Source: Paragorgia papillata (Eukaryota > Cnidaria > Anthozoa > Scleralcyonacea > Coralliidae). Taken from it: a stretch of 64,000 nt of DNA. Location of the stretch: NCBI GenBank assembly GCA_035771165.1, contig JAWNZC010000354.1, positions 1,103,001 through 1,167,000 of the forward strand, written 5' to 3'. Below the pieces are notes generated by a model. That model was not told the DNA's origin, ran no database searches, and worked only from the letters and a program-made list of their open reading frames with translations. This document shows positions 22,043 through 34,400 of the stretch, in pieces. The translations under genes were made by a program, and so were the position numbers. The stretch's first letter is position 1, and every line of letters begins with the position of its first letter.

Positions 22043-22658
22043 TATCGTAGTTGACTGGGTAAGCACCCATCTTTGAGCAAGTGCCCACCCCCCTGTTTGA
22101 GGAAAAAGTAATTTTCCCATGACTTTTATACCGTATAAATGTATGTTTTTAAAATCATATTTTATAATATAGTTTTGTTTGTTTCAATATATTAAAAGTA
22201 TTAAAATGGTTTTGTTTGTTTTCATATATTCAGAGTGTTGTGTTGACTTTATACATGTAGAATCAGTTTTTTGTTAGGGCACTGCCTCTCACCGCTGTAG
22301 TTAAGCCCAGTTGGACCGGGTTAGTACTTGGATGGGTGACCGTCTGGGAATAGCCCCGTTCTTGAACTTGATTTCATGTGAGTAGAGTTTAGTTGGTCTC
22401 TCCTGTGCTCCGAGTTTTTTTTTGCAAGGTTCTGCGGTTTTCTTCCCTCCGTAAAATCAACACTTAGGTCTTAGCTTACAGTATGTCGTGCACTTTTATC
22501 ATGAGCCTCTGGCTCAGATGATTGGGTGACCACATCCTGTGTTTACGACGTTAAATAAATCATTACTCATTACTCATTGTGTAAGTGCCTACTCCCTTCC
22601 TTTGTCGATGAAAATTAAAGCATTGTGGTGGTGGGTGCTTACCCAGTCAACTACGATA
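22043..22658. repeat. TIR element with perfect 26-bp ends, interrupted by a SINE
   Basis: TATCGTAGTTGACTGGGTAA at the left pairs with TTACCCAGTCAACTACGATA at the right. The interior is mostly the 5S-derived SINE at 22271-22577. Confidence 0.65.
22271..22577 (+). mobile_element. 5S-rRNA-derived SINE, copy 1
   Basis: GTACTTGGATGGGTGACC and CTGGGAATA match the 3' half of 5S rRNA including the internal pol III box C. A shared body follows (GAGTAGAGTTTAGTTGGTCT, CCTCCGTAAAATCAACAC) with an ATTACTC-type tail. Confidence 0.8.
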
Positions 22659-22888
22659 CTTTATATACTGTATGTAAGGAAGTTGACTTGGAGTTTCTTA
22701 TTAAACAGCCACAGGAAATAATTTATCCTATGTAGCAATTTTTATAGAAATCCTGTTTAGTTACAATTACATTAATACTGGAATTAATGTTCTCACAATG
22801 TACAATCTATTTTGATTACCAGTATTTAATTTAATCCACTGCAGTGATGATTTAATTGACTTCTTTTACAGATTTATAAAATTCTATC

Positions 22889-25859
22889 ATGGAAGCAAAA
22901 GAACACCAGTTTTATGCCAAACTTCTGTCCTCTTATAATCATGTGTTGACGTACGAAGATCCAAACTTACAAGATCTCTACTTAGCTCACATTCCTGTAG
23001 ACGAGTTACAAAAAAGGGCAGAAGAACTTCAGCAAACAAAGTTAGAGTCAGAAAACAAAGAGATGTCTTCACAAGATTGCTTGTTGTTAGTTCTTTTAAA
23101 ATGGTTTAAGTGTAAGTAATTTATCTAGAAATAATACTATGTATTTTACAGTAAGAGAGAGAGAGTATTTATTTAAGTTCGGAATTTTATCAATTTTTAC
23201 AAATTGCTTTTCATGAAAGCTGAGACTATAATAAAAAATAAAATCATATGTACATATATTCAATATAGAGGTGTTTATTAGAGAGGGGTGTTTATTAGAG
23301 AGAGGGGTGTTTATTAGAGAGAGGTGTTTATTAGAGAGGGGTGTTTATTAGAGAGAGGCATTTATTAGAGAGAGGTGTTTATTAGAGAGGGGTGTTTATT
23401 AGAGAGAGGTGTTTATTAGAGAGAGGTGTTTATTAGAGAGAGGGGTGTTTATTAGAGAGAGGTGTTTATTAGAGAGGGGTGTTTATTAGAGAGAGGCATT
23501 TATTAGAGAGAGGTGTTTATTAGAGAGGGGTGTTTATTAGAGAGAGGTGTTTATTAGAGAGGTGTTTATTAGAGAGAGGCGTTTATGAGAGAGAGAGGTG
23601 TTCATTAGAGAGAGGTGTTTATTAGAAAGAGGTGTTTATTAGAGAGAGGCGTTTATGAGAGAGAGGTGTTTATTAGAGAGGGGTGTTTATTAGAGAGAGG
23701 GGTGTTTATTAGAGAGAGGGGTGTTTATTAGAGAGAGGGGTGTTTATTAGAGAGAGGGGTGTTTATTAGAGAGAAGTGTTTATTAGAGAGAATTGATTAT
23801 TAGAGATGCGTTTATTAGAGATGCGTTTATTAGAGATACATTAAGTAATCAATAAGCAACTGTTAAAAAAGAACATTTGAAAAATAAACAAAAAATTTTT
23901 TGGTAGCCATTAGGAGAGGGGTTCGGCTGTATTAATTGTAACTCATAAGTCTAATTTAGTTTTGGTTTTAGATGAATTTTTCCGTGGTTGGGCTGCAATG
24001 GCCAAGTGTGATGTATGTGCGCAGGAGGGCAAAGCAATGGGAAGAGGTTCACCTACACAAGAAGAACTACATTGGGGAGCCCATAATGTTGAACTGTATC
24101 AGTGCCCAAACTGCAATAAGATGTTGCGTTTTCCACGCTACAACCACCCTCAAAAGCTCCTTGGTATGCGATGGATATTTTTTAAACTTTATTCAATCTC
24201 TTGATTCTTTGCTACTTATTTATTTTATTAGCTTCACCATAGACTTGACTAAATACATGTATGGTATCACAAAATAAACTAAAACGAGGACCATTCAAAC
24301 ACAAACACAAATTTAAACCTATGGCAGGGTCACCGCAACAGCGTGAAGATGATGTCTGAGGGTTCTCTCTTTGACGAGTAAAATCGGTGTTAGTAACGTA
24401 GATTTGGCCTTAGAATAAAATATTAAAAGCGCTGTATTTGGCTGGTTCAGGTGGGAAGGAGGTATTATAGATTGGCAACAATGGCGAAAATCTGTAAGTT
24501 AGTCAGACTGGCTAAAATTTTGTAATACGTGGTTTAACATTAGTTAACTGAAGCGATAATAAAAGAGGCAATTTATCGTAGATATTTATATTCCAATTGT
24601 CAACTCAAAGAGTCCTAATCAGTCAACACTCCTGTTTCTATTGCCATTCGAGAAATATCGGTATACCCTGTTTTGGAAACGTTCCTTAGTGGAACTAGTT
24701 AATAGGATTAACTGGGGAGACTGGTATTGATTTTGCGGAGGGAGAAAAACCGGAGGACCCGGTGAAAACCTCTTAAGGCACAGGAGAGAACCAACATCGC
24801 TACTCACTTGAAGCTAAGGTCTGGTCACACATCCAAGTACTAACCCCATTCAACCGGGCTTAACTTTAGCATTGACAAGCAGTGATTTGACTGCTAGTGG
24901 TCTTCCCTTGATGAGTAAAATATCGTGCATTAGCCAGAGCTGGTAAAATTGTAAAGACACGTCTATGTATATCGTACGTCCTTGGCAGTCAAAGAAAGTG
25001 TGCTGTCTTATTCATTCAGCACTGGCCTTCATGATGCGAGGAAGAATCCATTTTACTTGAATTTCGAACAAGTCAAGTTGGTATTCGTAATACAGTGTAC
25101 CAGACGATTTTATCCGTCAAAGGGAGAACCTTCAGCTATCCTAGCTAGCAACAATAGCTTACGAAGACTGTCTTCAGTTCAAAATGATGAAATTATGTAA
25201 AAATAACATTTAAGTATTACTTTGACATTGTCCTCGATTCTTTACTATAGAGACGAGAACTGGTCGCTGTGGTGAGTGGGCTAATGCTTTTACTATGTTT
25301 TGTATTTCTTTGGGCTTCAATACGCGCTATGTTCTTGACTGGACCGACCACGTATGGACGGAAGTATTCTCCGAGACACAACAACGATGGCTGCATTGTG
25401 ACCCGTGTGAAAGCATTTGTGACAATCCGTTGATGTACGAGGCTGGTTGGAAGAAGAAGCTTACTTATGTGGTTGCTTTTTCCAAAGATCAGGTGCGCGA
25501 TGTAGTGCAAGGAAAAAGGGAGCAAGGAACAGGGATTCAAATGGCGAGCTAGAGAAGAAGGAAGGAACTCGACAAGGAAGGACGGAGCGGGGGAAGGAGG
25601 GAAGAATGGAAGGGCGGACAGGTGGACGAACGGAGGGAGAGAAGGACAGAGAGGAGTGAGTGAGCTAGGCAGGAAGGAAGGAAGGAAGGAAGGAAGGAAG
25701 GAAGGAAGGAAGGAAGGCAGGCAGGCAGGCAGGCAGGCAGGAAGGAAGGAAGGAAGGAAGGAAGGAAGGAAGGAAGGAAGGAAGGAAGGAAGGAAGGAAG
25801 GAAGGAAGGAAGGAAGGAAGGAAGGAAGGAAGGAAGGAAGGAAGGAAGGAAGGAAGGAA

Positions 25860-25929
<70 letters not shown>

Positions 25930-28900
25930 AGGAAGGGAAGGAAGGAAGGAGGGAGAGAGGGAGGGAGGAAAGGAGGGAAGGAAGGACGGTAGGAACGAAG
26001 GAGGGAAAGAATGAGGAGAAGGCAGGAGGGAGAAATTAGGATACGGGGGAGAGAGAATAAAAAAGGAAGATCGGAGAAGGTACTCACGTGTTGCTATGAT
26101 ATTCTTTATTCAGATCATGGACGTTACGTGGCGATATTCAAACAAGCATAGTGAGGTGCTTCAACGCCGTAAAGAATGTCGTGAAAACTGGCTTGTGACC
26201 ACCATAGTTGGTTTTAACAAAACTGTAAGAAATTTTTGTGTTTACCCCATTGTCATCTGTGTGCATAACTAGTTCTCATATAAGAGAGTAGTTTAATCGA
26301 CTTGAAATGCCAAATATTACTTGTGAAGGATATATCACTAGAATTAACCAAGCTGTGTATCTCATTACTCATTCTCAAATCGAAATATAGTAAGGTTTGA
26401 GTACTACCGAAATTATTGAACGTAGTTTTCTAACGTTTCGAGCAAAGGCCCTTCATCAGGGCCCTCGACGAAGGGTCTTCGCTGGAAACGTTAGAAATCC
26501 ACGTTCAATAATTTTGGCAGTACTCAAACCTTACCATATTTCGATTTGTATTTCAACACTGCCTATACGCCGTACACTACTTTTATTTCATTCAAATATA
26601 CCGTTTGAAAAAAATAGATCTATATATATTTGTGCCAGACACGCAGTCGTCTACATTGAGAATTTTGAGTGTGAGGTAAGACCAAACCGCAACCAGTTGC
26701 AAAAATCCAACATCAAGGCCTCCCCGCTTGGAATTGAACTCGCGATCATTTCTAGTGCAGTGCTTTGACCAGTGATAGCTACAGAGGCCATTGGGCGTTG
26801 GCGGGAGCTTGGTCAACGAGGCGTCTATACTGATATAATTAATAGTGGTAATATGACATGATGAGTTGTACGTATACATTTGATAGACCTTCGTCAAGCT
26901 CAATTACTCAGAAAAGTTTTCTGAGACCCCAGACAGGGTTTGAATAGTAACTTTCCATCAGAACTTGACGAACGTCCGCCGAACGTCAATAGTGGTAATG
27001 CTGGGAGAAGAATTGGGTGCCTTACAAGTAATATTTGGCTTTTCATTTTCCATTAAACTGCGTGTTCCCTTTAATCGAGTGATATGCCAAATATTACTGG
27101 TAATAACAATCGAAATATAGTAAGGTTTATAGATATACTGCCAAAACAGAGAACGTAGGAGTCTAACGTTTCGAGCGAAGGCCCTTCGTCAGAGAGAAAG
27201 GGCCTTCGCTCGAAACGTTAGATTCCTACGTTCTCTGTTTCGGCAGTATATCTAACCTTACTATATTTCGATTGTTGTTTCTATTATACTGCCTACGCAG
27301 CACGCTACTTTTATTACTGGTAATATACTGTTTATTCAATAGTTTTTAGATCAGTTATCAAGTGAAGAGAAAAAGGCGATGGAGAAGCAATACTTGAAGG
27401 AGTTAGTAAGCTTTTTAACTGTCCGCGATGACATCAAAGAAGAAGAGAAGCAAGGACGAACATCTGGTAGCGTCGAATGGCGGAGAAGGCGAGGTGAACT
27501 TGGAGAATCTGCGTCGCACCAGGTAACAGCGTAGACCTGGGTCGAGTCTGTATCTTCAAATAATAGGGACCTTAAGGTGCCGTTTACACTATTACTGTAC
27601 GGTCAGTCTTCCGTTGAAAAATCACTACGTTTCTTTGTTGTGTTTACACTATTCCGGAGTGGTTTTCCGTAGCGTAGTCACTACTCTTAGCACTCCGGCT
27701 GCAAATCACTACGCTATGGTAAATTTACCGTACCGTCATAGAGTAAACAGACGATTTTTTTGCTACGGAACGCTCACCCCAATCCGGACCACCACCGTAC
27801 CGTAATAGTGTAAACGGGGCCTAAGCAAGCCAGGACGACGACGGCAAATAAGTTACTACATTTAAAAGAAACCATGGATCAGGACATCGTATATGTATGC
27901 TTTATGTATTTTGTAAGATCTTTAAAAAGCAGCCATATCTTCGACAACGTGACGTATGATGGATTAACGCCTAAGTAAACTAACATCTTTTGCTATTGCT
28001 TGCCACAACGTCGTCTTGAAAACGTGAAAACGCTTTAGTTGACGTTATATGTGCAACGAGGACGTTGTTGGGATTACTTTTGGGACTGCAGATTATTCAA
28101 CGTTTTGTTTTTGTTGCAAAATAGTACTATTGTACTTGGGTGGTCGTCGCGACGTTCGCTTTGTGCTTGCTTAACATTTTGAGACCTGGACCTCTCCCTG
28201 TGCTGAATAAAATCGTCTGGCGTTAGCCAGAATAAAATACTAAAGACTCGTCTTCAGGCTTCAAAGCGTAAAGGTCCCTAATTTACCAGAAAACGGTATA
28301 TTGAACTGGGCCTATCCACGCGGTTCTGTTTTTGCTAGCTATCATGATCACAACTGGGGTGGACATCCTCTTTCACTCGTTCAAATTATGCACGCCTCAT
28401 TTCACCATCGTTGCGTGCCATCGTCTTTCTTTCAAATCGTAAATTCTGGTCGTAGCCGGGTGGAGGCGTGTTCCGTGTGTTGGAGCGCGAATTTTTGGCA
28501 AGATATATCAGATCTATTATTTAAAATCCCATTTTGCCGCAAGGCTGAAACGAGGAAAATTTCCTAATTTTTCGGTCAAATAAGGTGTCTGACTGCTTAC
28601 CTTGGTGGTTTTTGTATTTTCTTTTAAATAATTCCAATGTTGGTTTCTTTAGATTTGGATTTCCAAAAATTTTGTTTCTGAAAATATTTAATGTTCCTTT
28701 TTAGGTTCAACCAGCTTATGTGTTTAAACCCAACGAGGAAGACGTCAAAGCTGGCCGGTAAGATAAAAACGTTTCAACCTGTAACAGTAACCTCTGAACT
28801 TCCTTGTCATGGTGGTGTGTGCTATTAGGGCGCTGCCTCTCACCAATAGTTAAGCCCGGTTAGACGGGGTTAGTACTTGGATGGGTGACCGTCTGGGAAT

Positions 28901-31192
28901 AGCCCCGTTCTCGGGGTGGGGCCCTCATGTGAGTAGAGTTTAGTTGGTCTCTCCTGTGCTTCGAGGGTTTTTCGCCGGGTTCTCCAGTTTTCCTCCCTCC
29001 GTAAAATCAACACCTATAGGTCTTAGCTGTAAATGGAGGACCCCACCAGCTCTGCTGAAAAACTTATCCTCCTTAAATAAAGAATAATAATAAAAATGGT
29101 TTCTATCTAACATCGTACCCGGGGTCTGTGTAGGGGGTTGGTCTCTATTTCCTCCTTTTTGTGTATTTTTTCCTTCGTGCTTCCCTACCTTCTCCTAGTT
29201 CTCTCCTCATTCCTTTTCTGTTCTTTCCTCATTCCTCTTCTGTTTACTCTTTTCTGTCTCACCTTCTCAGTTTCTTTTTTTTTCTACTTGTCTTCCTTCC
29301 TTCCTTCCTTCCTTCCTTCCTTCCTTCCTTCCTTCCTTCCTTCCTTCCTTCCTTCCTTCCTTCCTTCCTTCCTTCCTTCCTTCCTTCCTTCCTTCCTTCC
29401 CTCATTCCTTCCTTCCTTCCTTCCTTCCTTCCTTCCTTCCTTCCTTCCTTCCTTCCTTCCTTCCTTCCTTCCTTCCTTCCTTCCTTCCTTCCCTCCCTCC
29501 TTCCCTCCTTCCCTCCTTCCCTCCTTCCCTCCTTCCTTCCTTCCTGCCTTCTTTCCTGCCTTCCTTTCCTGCCTTCTTTCTTTCCTTCCTTTCTTTCCTG
29601 CCTGCATGCCTGCCTTCCTTCTTGCCTGCCTGCCTTCCTTCTTGCCTGCCTGCCTGCCTTCCTGCCTGCCTGCCTGCCTGCCTTCCTTCTTGCCTTCCTG
29701 CCTGCCTGCCTTCCTGCCTGCCTGCCTTCCTGCCTGCCTGCCTTCCTTTCTTCCTTCCTAGACCAAAATCTCATTTTGTCACATCATTTAACGGTTATAT
29801 ATTTCATGAGCAAAACCTACTACAATAACTTTAGAATAATGCCGAATCTTTAATTGTATACTACATATATATTTTTAAGTAATTCATCAGTTAGCATACC
29901 AATGCTGCCTTTAATATTGTCAGCTTATAAGTAAAATATTTTGGGATAGTTAGTATATTACATGTCGCTAAAGTCGTGGTCCTTCCGCAGTACTTCTTTG
30001 GCAGAAAGTTTTATTATCCATCTAGCTCAATGGTCCTTCCACCTCGTGGTGACTCTCTTCCATCTAGCTCAATGGTCCTTCTTCCACCTCGTGGTGACTC
30101 TCTTCCATCTAGCTCAATGGTCCTTCTTCCACCTCGTGGTGACTCTCTTCCAGCTAGCTCAATGGTCCTTCTTCCACCTCGTGGTGACTCTCTTCCATCT
30201 AGCTCAATGGTCCTTCCACCTCGTGGCGACTCTCTTCCAGCTAGCTCAATGGTCCTTCCACCTCGTGGTGACTCTCTTCCAGCTAGCTCAATGGTCCTTC
30301 CACCTCGTGGTGACTCTCTTCCATCTAGCTCAATGGTCCTTCTTCCACCTCGTGGTGACTCTCTTCCAGCTAGCTCAATGGTCCTTCCACCTCGTGGTGA
30401 CTCTCTTCCAGCTAGCTCAATGGTCCTTCCACCTCGTGGTGACTCTCTTCCAGCTAGCTCAATGGTCCTTCTTCCACCTCGTGGTGACTCTCTTCCATCT
30501 AGCTCAATGGTCCTTCCACCTCGTGGTGACTCTCTTCCAGCTAGCTCAATGGTCCTTCCACCTCGTGGTGACTCTCTTCCAGCTAGCTCAATGGTCCTTC
30601 CACCTCGTGGTGACTCTCTTCCATCTAGCTCAATGGTCCTTCTTCCACCTCGTGGTGACTCTCTTCCATCTAGCTCAATGGTCCTTCCACCTCGTGGTGA
30701 CTCTCTTCCAGCTAGCTCAATGGTCCTTCCACCTCGTGGTGACTCTCTTCCATCTAGCTCAATGGTCCTTCTTCCACCTCGTGGTGACTCTCTTCCAGCT
30801 AGCTCAATGGTCCTTCCACCTCGTGGTGACTCTCTTCCAGCTAGCTCAATGGTCCTTCTTCCACCTGCTTGTCTTCCAACCTCTTTTCCAGCTAGCTCTA
30901 TGGTTCTTGTCTCTTCAGTTCTCTTTTCTCCCTTTGTCTGTCCATAGAGTTCCAAAAGAATGTCAATGTTTCTGTGTAAAGAAAATAGACATTTCTGTTA
31001 TGATAACAATGGGTAATGTACAGTGGAATGTGGGCAGTCCACATTGGGAAGTAGACGCTGGTTGGTGGTGAATGATTAGTATATATATATATATATATGT
31101 ACGCTCACTACACCTGTACACCACCTCATGCTCTCTAGATGTGCGCACTACTCACACTATCCCACAAGCAGTTGTCACCGGCCATTGCTTGG

Positions 31193-31223
<31 letters not shown>

Positions 31224-31365
31224 ATTTAAAAAATTAAAATAAATAAAATAAAATAAAATAAAAAATAAAAAAAATAAAAAATAAAAAATAAAAAATAAAA
31301 TCTATCTTGCTCTACCTTCAAAAGTATCGAGCACTCTGTGGTCTATTGTAAACGACTACTTGAAC

Positions 31366-31426
<61 letters not shown>

Positions 31427-34400
31427 CTAAGTCTTTATAATTGTATATGTAAGAAAAACCATGATTTTGTTGTAATCAAACTCATAAAATCAAAGTTCTA
31501 CTCTGTGCAACGATTGTATGCAGGAACTTGTCTCGCAAAGATATATGACAATTGCACAGATGCAATGATGGTTCGTGCAACTTGTCTCGCAAGTATTACA
31601 TTGATGCTGTGTGGTGTTCCCCATATCTAGATTGTTCCAAGCTACACTGATGAGCTGCGGTACAGCGAATATATATATTTAAACAATCTTTTTAAAGGTG
31701 CTGTCCAGTCCGTTCTGCGCATGTACGAAACTAATGTTTACTTCTTCGTTTATAAAAATATTTACTGATACCTTATTGAAGATTGTAAGCTTTTCTTGCT
31801 TCCTCTTCATTACTTGTACCCAAAACAAAACATTTTCAGAAGAAATAGAAGAAATCCGAAGAGATATCCTCACCGAATCGCTTAGTTTTCTGCCATGTCG
31901 CTTCTAACGGTTTACATTGAGCTGAATACTTCATGTAATTATCTACGAATGTCATGTTTGAGGGTCCCGTGAAACAAAGATGCGGATCATGCGCAGAACG
32001 GAGTGGACAGCTGTGGAGGTATATGCAGTCTCTGTGCCCTCTTGCTTTAGTTCTATACAAGGCCACGAATTTGATCTGCGTATTCAAAACCTTACATTAC
32101 ATACATCAATGCATGCACGTGTTGGACTTATACACCGTGGTTCTAGAGGCTCTCGGGGTTTGTGGCCAGAGGAATAATGTCAGTCCATTACTGTTTGTAA
32201 GCATCTGTTTCAGATAAAATGTTATATCGGTTAAATGTAACGCGTTACTTTTGGGTAGTCGTTACACTTTCGCGAGGACTTCTAACTTTGAGAACTCTAT
32301 CGTTTATTATTTCACCATGGTTATTTCAACTATATGGAAGGCAATATAATTGAAAGGCGACCCAGAGATGACAGATCTGTAATCTTTCTGTGGCCCAGAA
32401 TTATTCGAAGTATTTTGGTGATTAATCCTCGCCTGGCAAACGTCCATCGAGCCTGTCATCATGCCCGGCTCGCACGTGTCCCATACGGCACTCGAGGCGG
32501 CATTTATAGATCATATCGGATCGTCTCTTTCAAAAAGGATACCAGATATAGGCATATAAGGGAGATTTATAGGATACGAATAGATGACTTTGATAAAAAA
32601 ATAGTGGTATGTATATACAGTACATAATTCAGATTTCAAGGTATTCAATCGCGCAGATTCAAAAAAACAGGAGTTGATCAACTAATGTTCGTCGCCTTAA
32701 GCTTTCTAGTGACTCAAGTTCCGCGCTTACTTTGAAACATATAAGGTTTTTATTATACTATGTAGACGGCAAAAAAGTTGAGTCGTTGCAACGTTTCAGT
32801 TAGGTTTATTGAAAATCGAGGCTTACCTTCTTTGTACACACCGACATACCCCACGCCCTGTTGCCCATACGAAAACTCTAAAACTTGCACCGAAAGCGTT
32901 TGGGATCGGAGCATAATATCCAGCGATACAGTGTAAACGTCTAGCCTAAAAACGTTACTTGAAACTGTCGTGGCAAATAAGAAATCTCAATCAGGACTCA
33001 CTAGGGGATCACCACTAAAACTACAGACTAAGCTAAGCTAAGTAATGCGGAAGACTTAATTACAATTGAGTGATTTTGAAGAACGTCCGGACCGCTAAAT
33101 TGGAAGTTTTGAATCTGAACCCCATTTCTTTCAAAGTGCATTCAATCTCTAAGCGAACTTAGAGGTTGTTCGTGTGAGAGGCTATATACTCAAACGAAAG
33201 ACTAATTCGTTTTGGGCTCCTATGATGCAGTGGTTTTCTCTCCGACTCACCGCGGGGCGAAATTATAGCGCAATAACAATCAAGCATGACACTACCCTCT
33301 GAACATTTACTCTTCGTATTTGGTGTGACTATACGTCGTATTTATACGACTGTTAGTATCCGTCTAAACTTATTGATATTCAATTGACTTCTTATGTCTT
33401 ACGAAATACCTAGATACCAGTGTAGGTCCAAATCGGCCAAAATATTTTCATCCCGCTCAACGGTGCGGTCATGCATATGGAAATCTTCATCCCACTTCAC
33501 TGAGCTCCTATACCCAGCTCAAGATGAGAGCTCACCTGAGCGGACTGACCGCTGACTGGCTTCTCCATTTAAATATGAAATGCCGACTCTTTCATATAAA
33601 ACTCAGTGGATGACGACGCACTGTTCAGTAAAAAACAAAATAACGCGCAAAACGTAGTAAGAGCCGTTACTATTTTGTATTTCCAAGTTTTCGATATACA
33701 GTAACACACTTCACAAGGTCGAACGTTAGAAAGAATAAGACAGTATCTATCTGGGAATGTAACGAACATCTCTGCCTGGGATTTTAAAGAAAGGGTCTTG
33801 AAACTTAAAAGACTACGAGCATGAACTCCGAGGGAGTCTATTACCTTCTCTTGTGATCAACTTTGGTCTTGCGTCCTTCTGTCCATCCATGTGTAAAAAG
33901 CCAGCAGTGCATAGAGAGCAAGATGAGAATGATACAACTCGTTCTGGTCGTCATCTTGGCCAATTTCAATTTCCTATATAGTATAGTCTTTACGGCTTTT
34001 CGTGTCGTAATTAAAGCACGAATCTGTCTCGTGTGTGTTCACACTCGTCGCCTTATATACTCTGTGATTTCGTCTAGTTTCTAAATAATTAATTATTCTT
34101 GCTATCTTTCATCGTTCACTCGTCGACATATTATTAAACTGGGGACTTATCTGCTAGAACAGATGCAGAACAGATAAGGTCGAAAAACTTCACAAAAGTG
34201 CAGCAGCGTGAACGTTTTGAACGAAAATCAATACTGAAAATCCACAATTTATACATTCCCATTTAGTTTCGTGAATTTATTCATGTTGTCGCCGGGTTTA
34301 AATATTTCATAAAACTGCCCTATTGATTCTACAAGCTGATTAACGTGCAGTGCCTGGAATTGGATACAAAAGTTATTTCTTTCTTTATTCCTTGTGGGTA

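Larger units (their letters stand above)
21230..22888. promoter_or_regulatory. Divergent upstream region shared by the FADD-like and glycanase genes
   Basis: The two start codons are 1.66 kb apart and point away from each other. A candidate 5' UTR donor for the glycanase, CCACA|GTAAGTC near 21460, and an acceptor TTTTACAG|ATTTATAAAATTC at 22871 would place its transcription start near 21.3-21.4 kb, giving a compact bidirectional promoter. This is inferred from splice motifs only. 22043-22658 is transposon sequence inside the putative 5' UTR intron. Confidence 0.4.

Noticed and set aside
23265..23840. Direct-repeat array considered as a CRISPR
   Set aside because: No unique spacers between units, eukaryotic intron context and no cas genes; it is a minisatellite. 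The same applies to the arrays at 36.6, 37.6 and 54.8 kb.
25656..26087. GRKEGRKE and PSFLPSFL frames
   Set aside because: Products of GGAA/GAAA microsatellites on both strands.
26717..26789. Functional tRNA gene
   Set aside because: Acceptor stem is good but the anticodon and T stems fail to pair.
29138..29853. FLPSFLPS frames up to 230 codons
   Set aside because: Tetranucleotide CCTT/CCTG repeat.
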